Assembly (NCBI GenBank): GCA_900543275.1
Contig: UQQL01000004.1
Span: 1 to 63,021, forward strand
From: an uncultured Collinsella sp.
Lineage (GTDB): Bacteria; Actinomycetota; Coriobacteriia; Coriobacteriales; Coriobacteriaceae
Direction: 5' to 3'
Length of the DNA: 63,021 nt
The notes below the pieces were generated by a model. It was not told where the DNA came from. It worked only from the letters and a program-made list of their open reading frames with translations, and searched no databases. This document shows, in pieces, positions 34,901 to 44,357 of this stretch; position 1 is the first letter of the stretch, and each line of letters starts with the position of its first letter. Position numbers and translations under genes: made by a program.

Positions 34901-35394
34901 ACGGTACCCTTCTTATCAAGGTCGAGGGACGCGGACTCGGAAACCACGACACGGTCGCCTGACTTGATACTCATCTTGCCAGTCGCCTTGTCCAGGATCA
35001 CGGTCGCCTTTCCGCCGGTGATCTCGATAGTGTCGCCCTTGTCGGCAACCGTCGCACTCGGCTTGCTGTAGGTGTCCGAGGTATCGGGCTGAGCCTGGAT
35101 CTTAGCCGTGTGGGACTTACTACGCGGCGTGGCGTACTCGGAAAACTCACCCTTGGGGTCGACGTTATAACGGAAAATACCGTCCTCGAGGAACGTAATA
35201 CGGCCCTTGATGCCGTCAGCGAAATCGATGTCGACGACATTCGAGGCAGACTGGGACACGGTCGCCGAGTCGACGCCCTTGAGTGGCGTGGCAATCGCCT
35301 GCTGGGGATTGGCAAACACGAGCGTCGCTGCAGTGGCAACGAGGACCGCGCTTCCCTTCACCCACCGTTTCGTAAAAATGGAATTCCTGCGCAT
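28981..35394 (-). CDS. Large secreted GH31-family glycoside hydrolase with cell-wall sorting signal
   Basis: The 2137-residue protein has a signal peptide (residues 1-40), a GH31 N-lobe and catalytic barrel (about 60-800) with LKTDVAWVGSGYSFG near residue 480 (putative nucleophile Asp) and IGSDMDGIFGG near 560 (putative acid/base), then a domain at 965-1040 like FN3, a discoidin-like F5/8 domain (1065-1180), a dockerin-like DLNDNGVYDVYDYS (about 1235), a cohesin-like domain (1270-1405), another sugar-binding-like module, a Big-like domain, FIVAR repeats, a second F5/8 domain and two further FIVARs. The end is AIPNTGDQ, a membrane helix and RRSKAK. The VAW-type nucleophile region differs from classical alpha-glucosidases and recalls the GH31 group with alpha-GalNAc activity; that substrate is an inference. 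GGAG precedes the ATG at 35394. Confidence 0.88.
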   Translation of the reverse strand: MRRNSIFTKRWVKGSAVLVATAATLVFANPQQAIATPLKGVDSATVSQSASNVVDIDFADGIKGRITFLEDGIFRYNVDPKGEFSEYATPRSKSHTAKIQAQPDTSDTYSKPSATVADKGDTIEITGGKATVILDKATGKMSIKSGDRVVVSESASLDLDKKGTVQTLAKEKSENFFGGGTQNGRFLHTNQTIAISNTNNWTDGGVASPNPFYWTSDGYGVLRNTFAEGSYDFGSTDSSTVTTLHSENEFDAYYFVATNEGASNVATEMLQDYYKVTGNPVLLPEYGFYLGHLNAYNRDGWSTTSGQKKWETKGSKSSSEKGDVKYESGMSTGYKLDGTLAAETLNGEGPTVDTENMKATDFDRQFSARQVIDDYEDNDMPLGWFLPNDGYGAGYGQNGYYKTGGVNSDGASSADRLNAVRANVDNLKKFTEYANSKGVSTGLWTQSNLEPDSNPETPWHLLRDFDAEVKTGGITTLKTDVAWVGSGYSFGLNGIKTAYDTVTTGANKRPNIITLDGWAGTQRFGGIWTGDQYGGNWEYIRFHIPTYIGQSLSGNPNIGSDMDGIFGGDPIISARDYQWKTFTPSMLDMDGWGTYRKSPMTHGDPYTGISRFYLKLKAQLMPYIYTSAASAANIDTGNGDAGLPMIRAMLLSDNSEYAASTSTQYQYMFGENFLVAPVYQDTQADENGNDIRNGIYLPNYGTDENPTIWIDYFSGKQYRGGQVLNNYEAPLWKLPLFVKANAIVPMYAENNNPEAVSDTNTKGTDRSQRIVEFFATEGDGTFTQYEDDGSSIENNTTEDDSYGTIDNISYGEHVSTVYSSKAAGGTATFTAEASQGGYNGYDSNRTTTFVANVSAKPTSVVAKNGGSALNVVEVDSQETFDAATPEAGQAVYFYSETPNLNHYGSDADGTEAEQGESFNNTKITTNPKVYVKFAKTDVAAAAQTLELGGFVNADATLTADRLNENLSAPTNLAAPEDATTPTSIKLTWGKVDGATSYDLKVDGTVFAVGDAAEFTHTDLAYNSKHTYQIRSRSAEGYSAWSDVLEANSALDPWRNVPDAEEITWEGSLYGSHKAELAFDHEFQSGDGGFHSGGNDLGKALTVDYGRAYKLDKLEYYPRDDAGNGTVTKMRVETSLDGVHWTSQEVDWARSADCKTVAFDGTVAARYVRMTPLASVGNFFSASEIAIYKTDGTDGFAVGSNLNKATISDGDYSNMKNYLGLENREPDTPTFGSQIRDHFADLNDNGVYDVYDYSFTMAGLDGGTKQKGKVAGSLAVIPSKTEVEAGDEITVDVYAADAKNVNALGALVNFKSDQFEFVSESIAQDGSTAGMENLSREKVQFADRTQTINLAFANRGDGKLYNGTGAVASFKLKAKTAGKVELPSTSWLIGPACDALEFASDGTVTMPDVPQPTVAEYGQDAFNITMTNDELTTDDGTNVEKLIQQKSYNALFDNNEGDNGFEFLWNWSGNWDSEGKLPSYVKLPTTMTFAFKTPSKLDSVEVVNRNGGNGTVQKIKAVVTFEDGSTQEFAGGEYDSFRARYAFGLSAENKGKKATKVEVTPLEASGDQMLTLREVNFNYTQGVEAIEGVELGKNQTEFFEGDVTLVDAKATPESAGYPYVTVESSDPSVVSVSAVQAGDSVSYYLRANKAGKAKITVASVLDPSKTASYEVEVKAGVDTSALVAALSKAAGYSESVYTKDSYKALTAAVEAAQKLLDGGQGSYSKKDVADATAKIEKAIDGLKMRPVDEKILINTPENRKNVKVAGFSSEADYEGSNAVNALDGDERTLWHSDWAHGTGMPQYLSVDLGRDYDLTDVTFLPRQDGGTNGDIFEAEILVSDTADGYEMGTAVSMGTFAFDNDGHVLTDRGDWKQMSFGAARGRYVTVKVIHAGGGDVDAYCSVAELKFYGTAVPDPVAKDDLATAIEKVDAEVAAGDLKAGDYTEASWTALENALASARAILSDENATQDEVDQALRALESARGALEKTPVAPVENPTKKQLKALVKQAKETDARGKTAESVKALTDAITYAEDVLGDENASDTQLQAAYDQLKLAIESLKDADSGNQGGSGNQGSGNGSNGGNQAGKPAGDKAQGSKKNGSAIPNTGDQTAATVATVGGLGAIIAAIGAFFHRRSKAK

Positions 35395-35434
35395 CTGGTC
35401 TCCTTTCTTCCGACATGCTGAGGTGCCGAGGACG

Positions 35435-35443
35435 CCCCCCCCC
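35435..35443. other. Poly-C tract (C9) ahead of the GH31 gene
   Basis: Nine consecutive C residues lie 41-49 bp upstream of the start codon, in the 5' UTR or promoter. Such tracts slip during replication. They can shift promoter spacing or leader structure. Confidence 0.6.
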
Positions 35444-35649
35444 GGCAGCATGGGAAAACGTATCAAACGGAGATGTTCGGTACATTCCGCACAATGGGGG
35501 CCACCCGTTACCAAGGGGCCAACTGGTAGTAACCAGATAGCCACCTACTAGGTCATATCAACATATGGGAGCACTTGCGCACCCAAGTTCGGAATTCTCC
35601 CAGCGGCAGCAAAATAAGCGTCAACGGCAAGGTGGGCTTAATAAGCCAT

Positions 35650-35659
35650 ACCAATTGGT
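35650..35659. promoter_or_regulatory. Short palindrome in the GH31/MarR intergenic region
   Basis: ACCAATTGGT lies with nearby TACCAAT and GGTAT/ATACC copies between 35645 and 35723. A MarR gene is adjacent, so a regulator site is possible. The region 35444-35908 contains no gene. Confidence 0.3.
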
Positions 35660-35727
35660 TCTTCAGTCAAATACCAATCTAGCAAAAATGTACTGTTTGT
35701 CTGGTATTACACAGACCATACCTTTCC

Positions 35728-35771
35728 CTCGGGAACTGGGCTTCGCGAAGTTTCCCGAGGGAAAGGCTCAG
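35728..35771. repeat. 44-nt hairpin with conserved TTCGCGAA core, copy 1
   Basis: The outer stem pairs CTTTCCCTCGGGA with TCCCGAGGGAAAG and the core reads ACTGGGCTTCGCGAAGT. The reverse complement of 40973-41016 is identical except for two C-G/G-C pairs that became T-A/A-T. The element stands alone in the 514-bp gap. Confidence 0.75.
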
Positions 35772-35908
35772 CCGCCATCCTGCAACCTACCGGGGATTGC
35801 CATGACGTACGTTGGCTGATTTGGTTTGGAATGAGATGTTGACGGTGGCTGATGGGCACAACTGTCCCGGGTGCATTTCAAGATGCACCTAAATGTCTGT
35901 CTTTATCC

Positions 35909-36385
35909 TTATAGATTGTCCAGGTAGTCGTCGGCATCATAGGTAAGGCTGTAAGCTTTATTCAGGATGCGCACGAGCTCCTGGGCATCGTGCTCGCCGA
36001 GCGCCGAGAGTTGTTTCGAGAGCGATGCCACACTCTCGGCATTTTTTTTCGCCGCGAAATCACGGCCTTCCTCGGTAATGCTCACCAGCACACGCCGACG
36101 ATCGTTTGGATCAGTCCTGCGCTGAACGTAACCCTTACTCTCGAGTGAATCCAAGATATGCGACATGCGCGCACGGGAGAATTTCAGCTTCTTGGCAATC
36201 TCGGAGGGAATGACATCACCGTCAATACCCGATAGATACTGTAAAACCGGTGCCTCGCCCACACTGGCGCCGCCGGCAGCACTCAAGGATCCCTTGGCAA
36301 GGGAACGTGAGTACACAATCAGTTTTCGAGCGACGTCATCGTAATCCACTGGGGATATTGTCCTTTGCAACTCTAGAAGGGCCAT
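35909..36385 (-). CDS. MarR-family transcriptional regulator
   Basis: The 158-residue regulator has a winged helix at about residues 60-105 (VIPSEIAKKLKFSRARMSHILDSLESKGYVQRR), the wing with DPNDRRRVLVSITEEG, and helical ends for dimerisation. This is a full-length MarR protein. It lies upstream of the GH31 gene on the same strand with a 514-bp gap, and may regulate that gene or the small membrane gene behind it. Its own ribosome site is weak. Confidence 0.85.
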   Translation of the reverse strand: MALLELQRTISPVDYDDVARKLIVYSRSLAKGSLSAAGGASVGEAPVLQYLSGIDGDVIPSEIAKKLKFSRARMSHILDSLESKGYVQRRTDPNDRRRVLVSITEEGRDFAAKKNAESVASLSKQLSALGEHDAQELVRILNKAYSLTYDADDYLDNL

Positions 36386-36453
36386 AAAACCGTCATTTGC
36401 CGTACATTAGTTAACATTCGCAACAATTATTTATGATACCCCAACGCGGAAGT

Positions 36454-36780
36454 CTATTGCTCGTCCTTCTTGCGTCGCATAAGCTCCTCAACGTCGACAC
36501 CAGCGGCCTCGAGCATGCGCTCGACATTCTTTTTGGCGTTGGTCGTGCCGACCTTAAGCACGATCGAAAGCGGAGTGCCCACCACCAGGCACACGATGCC
36601 CACGGGGACACCCCAGCCGGGGCCGCCCTGCATACCCCACATCCCCATCAAAAAGCCAATCGCCACGAGCGAATAGCCCAGGCGCAGCCAAACATTGAGC
36701 CGCTGAATAGCATCGGTCTGCATCTTTGCCTCGCGAATCAAGTCGTCGCGCGAAAGGTCGTGTCCATGTTTCTCGTGCAT
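36454..36780 (-). CDS. Small membrane protein, two helices
   Basis: The 108-residue protein has a His-rich lead (MHEKHGHDLSRDDL), two membrane helices at about residues 34-51 and 56-78 (LVAIGFLMGMWGMQGG then VPVGIVCLVVGTPLSIVL) and a charged C-terminus (EELMRRKKDEQ). GAGGAGG lies 5 nt ahead of the ATG at 36780, which rules out the longer frame. It shows no recognised family. It lies between the PTS operon and the MarR gene. Confidence 0.6.
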   Translation of the reverse strand: MHEKHGHDLSRDDLIREAKMQTDAIQRLNVWLRLGYSLVAIGFLMGMWGMQGGPGWGVPVGIVCLVVGTPLSIVLKVGTTNAKKNVERMLEAAGVDVEELMRRKKDEQ

Positions 36781-36923
36781 ATGGTCCTCCTCGTGCAAAG
36801 TGTGCATCATGCGCAAGTGCATCGTTTGTCGAATACGTCATCTTTCAAGAGCAATATAGCGGGTGTCGTGTAGGCGATGGAGGTCGCTGGCCATATTGCC
36901 CTTGAAGGGCGGCGCAAAATCAG

Positions 36924-36953
36924 AAGGCCGTGCGGTTGAGGCCGCACGGCCTT
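36924..36953 (-). terminator. Terminator of the PTS operon
   Basis: A 12-bp stem (36924-36935 with 36942-36953) lies 23 bp past the EIID stop. The minus strand continues with a T-rich stretch that is not a clean run. Confidence 0.6.
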
Positions 36954-36975
36954 ACAGGGGGCCAGGGGATGATGA

Positions 36976-37803
36976 CTAGTAGCTCAGTGCCGGGTCGAAG
37001 AAGCCAATGAGAACGCCCACAAATGCGATCACAACGAGGATCAGCATCATAACGATGGGGTTGACCTTCTTCTTGGTCATCATGTACCAGCAGAAGATGA
37101 TGAAGATCATCGGCAGCAGGTGCGGATAGATGCCATCGAGCGTGTCCTGGAACTTACCGCCACCGGGCAGCACCAGGTTGGGGCTGCAGGTGATGGAGAC
37201 CCAGGTAGCACCGACTGCACCGATGACCATGGTACCGACCATCACGATGGAATCACGCAGAGCCTTGGCCTTGGGGCCGACGAGGGCCTCGACCGCCTTG
37301 CCGCCGAGCTCATAGCCCTGGTTGTAGGCAAAGCGCATGCCAAGGAACATGAGCAGGTTCCACACGACAATATAGAAGATGGCGCCGAGCGGGGAGCCGC
37401 CGGTCGAGAGACCGAGGGCAATACCGAGCAGGATCGGGATCAGGGTACCGACGATCAGCGAGTCGCCAAGGCCGGCGAGCGGGCCCATGAGGCCGGCGCG
37501 GATGCCGTTGATGGCGTCGTCGTCGATGGCCTCGCCGTTTGCGCGAGCCTCCTCGAGGCCGGCGGTGACGCCGACAATCATGGTGCCGATCTGCGGCTCG
37601 GTGTTGAAGAACGCGGAGTAGGTCTGGAGGGCCTGCTTCTGCTCCTCGGGCGTGTCGTAGAGCTCCTCGACAATCGGAAGCATGGCGCACAGGTAACCGA
37701 AGGTCTGCATGTGCTCCTGCGAGAAGCAGGTCAGGTTGCCATAGGACCAGTTACGGAACGACTTGGCAAGCGTTTTCTTAGAGAGCTTTTTCTTCTCTGC
37801 CAT
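36976..37803 (-). CDS. PTS mannose-family EIID component
   Basis: The 275-residue membrane component has the family pattern: a cytoplasmic first half (FRNWSYGNLTCFSQEHMQTFGY, EELYDTPEEQKQALQTYSAFFNTEPQIGTMIVG), then GLMGPLAGLGDSLIVGTLIPILLGI and C-terminal helices. It works with EIIC to translocate the sugar. Its ATG overlaps the EIIC stop (TAATG). It is the last gene of IIA-IIB-IIC-IID. The sugar is not told by sequence. Confidence 0.93.
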   Translation of the reverse strand: MAEKKKLSKKTLAKSFRNWSYGNLTCFSQEHMQTFGYLCAMLPIVEELYDTPEEQKQALQTYSAFFNTEPQIGTMIVGVTAGLEEARANGEAIDDDAINGIRAGLMGPLAGLGDSLIVGTLIPILLGIALGLSTGGSPLGAIFYIVVWNLLMFLGMRFAYNQGYELGGKAVEALVGPKAKALRDSIVMVGTMVIGAVGATWVSITCSPNLVLPGGGKFQDTLDGIYPHLLPMIFIIFCWYMMTKKKVNPIVMMLILVVIAFVGVLIGFFDPALSY

Positions 37804-38660
37804 TAGATGTCCTCCTCTTCCTCATCATCTGAGCCCGAGGCGATAGCTGCCTTGGGAGCGTTTGCGAGGTCGATCTCGAGCGAAGCGATCTCATAGTTGA
37901 TCAGGGCGAAGAAGCAGCCGATGCCGGCAGCGGCGATCAGGTTGCAGCCCATAACAGCGGACAGGGTGAAGCCGAAGAAGAACGTCAGGAAGTCCGTGGG
38001 CTTAGAGATGACCTGCTTGAGCAGGATGGCGATACCGACGGTAGGCAGCAGCGAGCCGACGGTAAACAGCGTCTTCATCGCGATGCCGTCCATGGGCATG
38101 TAGGTCTTCATGAGGTCGACCATGGCGGTGCCGCCCATGGTGATGATGAACGTCGGGAGGAACGAGCAGACGATGTGACCGATCCAAGGCAGAACGTTGT
38201 TGACCAGGTAGAGCTTGTGGAGATCGCCCTTCTCGAGCCACTTCCAGCCCATGCCCTGCCACACCAGGTTGATGGTGGCGGTGCCATAGAAGAGCACAGT
38301 GCCGAGCGTGCCGACGGCGGCACCGAGGGATGCGGCCATGCCGGCAGCCTCAGCGGAGGCGGGATCGATGCCCGAGTTCTTGATGGCGAGGATCGCCAGC
38401 GGGATGCCGATATAGGACACGGCGCGGACGTCGGCGGAGACGGTTCCGCCGGGGGTCACGAGAGCGATGTAGACAACCTGGATGGCAGCGCCGACGAGGA
38501 TACCCGTCTGCATATCGCCCATGATGATGCCGACGATGAGGCCGGCGACCAGAGGACGACCCAGAGTGTAGTTGCCGATCGTCGTGCCGCCCATGCCAGG
38601 CAGTGATGCCAGGCAGGCGAACAGGCCGAACAGCGCGGCTTGGAATGCATTGATTGCCAT
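37803..38660 (-). CDS. PTS mannose-family EIIC component
   Basis: The 285-residue integral membrane component shows GMGGTTIGNYTLGRPLVAGLIVGIIMGDMQTG and VYIALVTPGGTVSADVRAVSYIGIPLAI, the conserved mannose/sorbose-class pattern, with several further helices and an acidic tail (SGSDDEEEEDI). AGGGGAAAGC lies before the ATG. It forms the channel with EIID. Confidence 0.93.
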   Translation of the reverse strand: MAINAFQAALFGLFACLASLPGMGGTTIGNYTLGRPLVAGLIVGIIMGDMQTGILVGAAIQVVYIALVTPGGTVSADVRAVSYIGIPLAILAIKNSGIDPASAEAAGMAASLGAAVGTLGTVLFYGTATINLVWQGMGWKWLEKGDLHKLYLVNNVLPWIGHIVCSFLPTFIITMGGTAMVDLMKTYMPMDGIAMKTLFTVGSLLPTVGIAILLKQVISKPTDFLTFFFGFTLSAVMGCNLIAAAGIGCFFALINYEIASLEIDLANAPKAAIASGSDDEEEEDI

Positions 38661-38732
38661 GCTTTCCCCTTTCTTTATTCCTCAGCCCCTTTCACCAAGG
38701 GCTGTAGATACCAAAATGCGGCTGGCACCTAA

Positions 38733-39221
38733 CTAGAAGCCAAACTGACCGCGGAACTTGGGCCACTCACCGATGGACTTCTCCTTGATAAGGGCGAACT
38801 CGACCGTGTAACCGGCGTTGGTGAGATCCTCGAGCGCCTGGGCCTCTTCCTGCGTGATCGACTGGTTGTTGCCAAGCTTGGTGGTGCCGGGACGATCGTT
38901 GCAGGGACCGACGATGATGCGGTCCATGCCGGGCTTAAAGCCAAAATCGACGAGAAGTTCCTTCATGTCGAGCGGGTTCTTGGTGATCAGGAAGTACTTG
39001 GTGTCGGACTTGAGAACCTTCTCGGAGACCTCCTTGAAGTGCTCCTTGGTCCACACGAACGTCTTCTTGCCCGAGGCACTCTTGTAGGCCTCCTTGAGCA
39101 CGGGGTTGGACGCTGCAGCGTCGTTGACGGCGATAAGACCGTCGCAGGGATACTCGAGGGCCCAACGGGTAACGGTCTGTCCATGGATCATACGGTCATC
39201 AATACGGATGAACGAAATCAT
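38733..39221 (-). CDS. PTS mannose-family EIIB component
   Basis: The 162-residue cytosolic component receives phosphate on His14 in IRIDDRMIHGQTVTRW and hands it to the sugar. GVNDAA-type residues (LIAVNDAAASNPVLKEAYK) and FALIKEKSIGEWPKF fit the family. GAAAGGGAG precedes the ATG. It is the second gene of the operon, between EIIA and EIIC. Confidence 0.93.
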   Translation of the reverse strand: MISFIRIDDRMIHGQTVTRWALEYPCDGLIAVNDAAASNPVLKEAYKSASGKKTFVWTKEHFKEVSEKVLKSDTKYFLITKNPLDMKELLVDFGFKPGMDRIIVGPCNDRPGTTKLGNNQSITQEEAQALEDLTNAGYTVEFALIKEKSIGEWPKFRGQFGF

Positions 39222-39300
39222 GCGTTCTCCCTTTCTTTATCACCGGGGGTCTTTCCTCTTAACCCCCGCTCCATCACGAAAATTTGGGCGGATGCGCTGC

Positions 39301-39735
39301 CTAGATGTCGTCGTCCTCGTCGTCGGCGTCATCGGTCGGGACAACGAGCTCGGACATACCGTTCTTGCCCTCCTGCAGCATCATCTGCTTGAGGGAATCC
39401 AGGTCCATGGTGGCAAGCCCCATCATGGCGGTCATAGCCATGGGCAGATTCATACCGCCGAAGGCAATGGTGTGGGCGAGCAAACCCTTCTCGGCCAGCG
39501 TGTTCATGGCATTGGTGAGCGGCGATCCGCCCAGGATGTCACCAAGCAGGACAACCTCGTCATCGGCGGTAACGGGAGCGAGCATCGCCTTGACGTTCTC
39601 GACATACTCGTCAGCGCCCATGCCGTCCACGAGACTCGTCGACAAGATGTTCGGGGCGTCATTGCCGAGCATCTTGAGGACACTGTGCAGTCCGGGAGCG
39701 AGCGTTCCGTGACTGACCATTACCAGATACCGCAT
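39301..39735 (-). CDS. PTS mannose-family EIIA component
   Basis: The 144-residue EIIA carries the phosphorylatable His in MVSHGTLAPGLHSVLKMLGN (about residue 8), and VVLLGDILGGSPLTNAMNTLAEKG is also diagnostic. An unusual acidic tail ends the chain (DDADDEDDDI). GAGGAGA lies before the ATG at 39735; the longer frame to 39807 has no site. It is the first gene of the PTS operon and divergent from the GntR gene. Confidence 0.92.
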   Translation of the reverse strand: MRYLVMVSHGTLAPGLHSVLKMLGNDAPNILSTSLVDGMGADEYVENVKAMLAPVTADDEVVLLGDILGGSPLTNAMNTLAEKGLLAHTIAFGGMNLPMAMTAMMGLATMDLDSLKQMMLQEGKNGMSELVVPTDDADDEDDDI

Positions 39736-39819
39736 GCGGTCTCCTCTCGACCTGCCGTGTGTCGCACGGCTTTGCTTTTTGCTGAGATTATTGTTGCGCC
39801 GGGGCATGTTCGGTACAAG

Positions 39820-39870
39820 AAAATAGTTGCGAACGGCACCTATTCATCGGTTAACGGTAGCAACTATTTT
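39820..39870. promoter_or_regulatory. Inverted repeat in the PTS/gntR divergent region
   Basis: AAAATAGTTGC (39820-39830) and GCAACTATTTT (39860-39870) pair perfectly over 11 bp with a 29-nt gap. It is a candidate operator for the GntR regulator or a leader hairpin. The rest of 39736-40043 is AT-rich and shows no gene. Confidence 0.4.
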
Positions 39871-40043
39871 TGTGCCTAAATTATTTTTTCTTCTAATTAT
39901 TTTTAAAATAGCAGGTAGATTGCCTGATAAATGTTTTATGTTCCTTATGCACCATACATACCAGCAAGAATCGGGCCTGGCATCTCCGGTTTGCCCCGCA
40001 GTGTCAGACCATGTCACGTACGCCCACGACATGGAGGTACCCC

Positions 40044-40826
40044 ATGGATATGATCTCGTTTCTCGCCTCCGAACCCTTCGACCGCAGCGGTGATACGCCG
40101 CTCTATGTCCAACTTAAACATCGAATCGCCCTGCTTATCGCCAGCCAGGCGTTCGACACCAAGACGCCGCTGCCACGCGAGCTCGAAATCTGTGCGCGGC
40201 TGGAGTTATCGCGCGCGACTGTGCGCCGTTGCTTTCAGGATCTCGTCATCGAGGGGCGCGTGGTGCGCAAGCGCGGCCAGGGCACGTTCATCAAGCCCCA
40301 AACCTCAGCACCCGGCATCGACCTGGCCCTGAATTTCAGCGCGCGGATGCGCGAAGCGGGACGGGTTCCGAGCTCGCAGATTCTCGCCTTTTCAAGCATA
40401 CCGGCCGTCCGCGGCATCGCCTCTGGGCTCAAAGTGCCCGAAGGGACACCCGTCTGGGAGATTCGCCGCCTGCGTCTCGCCAACGACAAACCCATGGAGC
40501 TCAACTACGTCTATATCCCCGTGTCACTTTGCCCCGAGCTCACACGCAAAGACGTGGATGGCTCGCTCTACGCCTACATCGCGGAAAAGACCGGCATCCT
40601 GCCCGCAAGCGTCGATGCCGTCTACGAGACGGTCAACCTCGACAAGCATGAGGCGCGTCTTTTGGGACAGAACACCGGTAAGGCGGCGATGCGCATCGTG
40701 CGTTCGACCTACGACAAGACGGGAACCCCGTTCGAGGTAGGCGTGCTCATCAGCTGCGACGGTCAGGCAAAGCTGCACGTGCACATCGCCGCCGACAAAA
40801 CAACCTTCACCGCCACAGCCCAATAA
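40044..40826 (+). CDS. GntR-family (HutC/UTRA) transcriptional regulator
   Basis: The 260-residue regulator has a winged helix near residues 15-80 (LPRELEICARLELSRATVRRCFQDLVIEGRVVRKRGQGTFI) and a UTRA ligand-binding domain (VPEGTPVWEIRRLRLANDKPMELNYVYI). GGAGG precedes the ATG at 40044. It is divergent from the mannose-family PTS operon, so it likely controls that operon and responds to a phosphosugar; both are inference from layout. Confidence 0.92.
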   Translation: MDMISFLASEPFDRSGDTPLYVQLKHRIALLIASQAFDTKTPLPRELEICARLELSRATVRRCFQDLVIEGRVVRKRGQGTFIKPQTSAPGIDLALNFSARMREAGRVPSSQILAFSSIPAVRGIASGLKVPEGTPVWEIRRLRLANDKPMELNYVYIPVSLCPELTRKDVDGSLYAYIAEKTGILPASVDAVYETVNLDKHEARLLGQNTGKAAMRIVRSTYDKTGTPFEVGVLISCDGQAKLHVHIAADKTTFTATAQ

Positions 40827-40835
40827 ATCCAAAAC

Positions 40836-40871
40836 GTGGGCGCCGTCGTTCAAACGAACGACGGCGCCCAC
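40836..40871. terminator. Terminator behind the gntR gene
   Basis: A perfect 16-bp stem with an AAAC loop (40836-40851 with 40856-40871) is followed on the plus strand by ACTCATTTTC. The stop codon lies 10 bp upstream. Confidence 0.75.
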
Positions 40872-40948
40872 ACTCATTTTCTATTCAGCCCTAGTCATCG
40901 CACAAAGCCCCTTCGGCAGCACACGGTGCAACCGAGTCACCGTAGGCC

Positions 40949-41033
40949 GGGGCGGGAGGCGGTCCTTTCTCTCGGAAAACTTCGCGAAGCCCAGTTTCCG
41001 AGAGAAAGTGTCCGGCTGCCGCCCCGGCCGACC
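40949..41033. repeat. Nested inverted repeat containing the 44-nt hairpin, copy 2 (inverted)
   Basis: The 44-nt core at 40973-41016 is the reverse orientation of the hairpin at 35728-35771, with two compensating pair changes. Outside it GGCCGGGGCGG and CCGCCCCGGCC extend the fold by 11 perfect pairs. The whole lies 9 bp past the carB stop and could protect or end that transcript. Confidence 0.75.
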
Positions 41034-41041
41034 AGGTCACA

Positions 41042-44356
<3,315 letters not shown>

Positions 44357-44357
44357 G

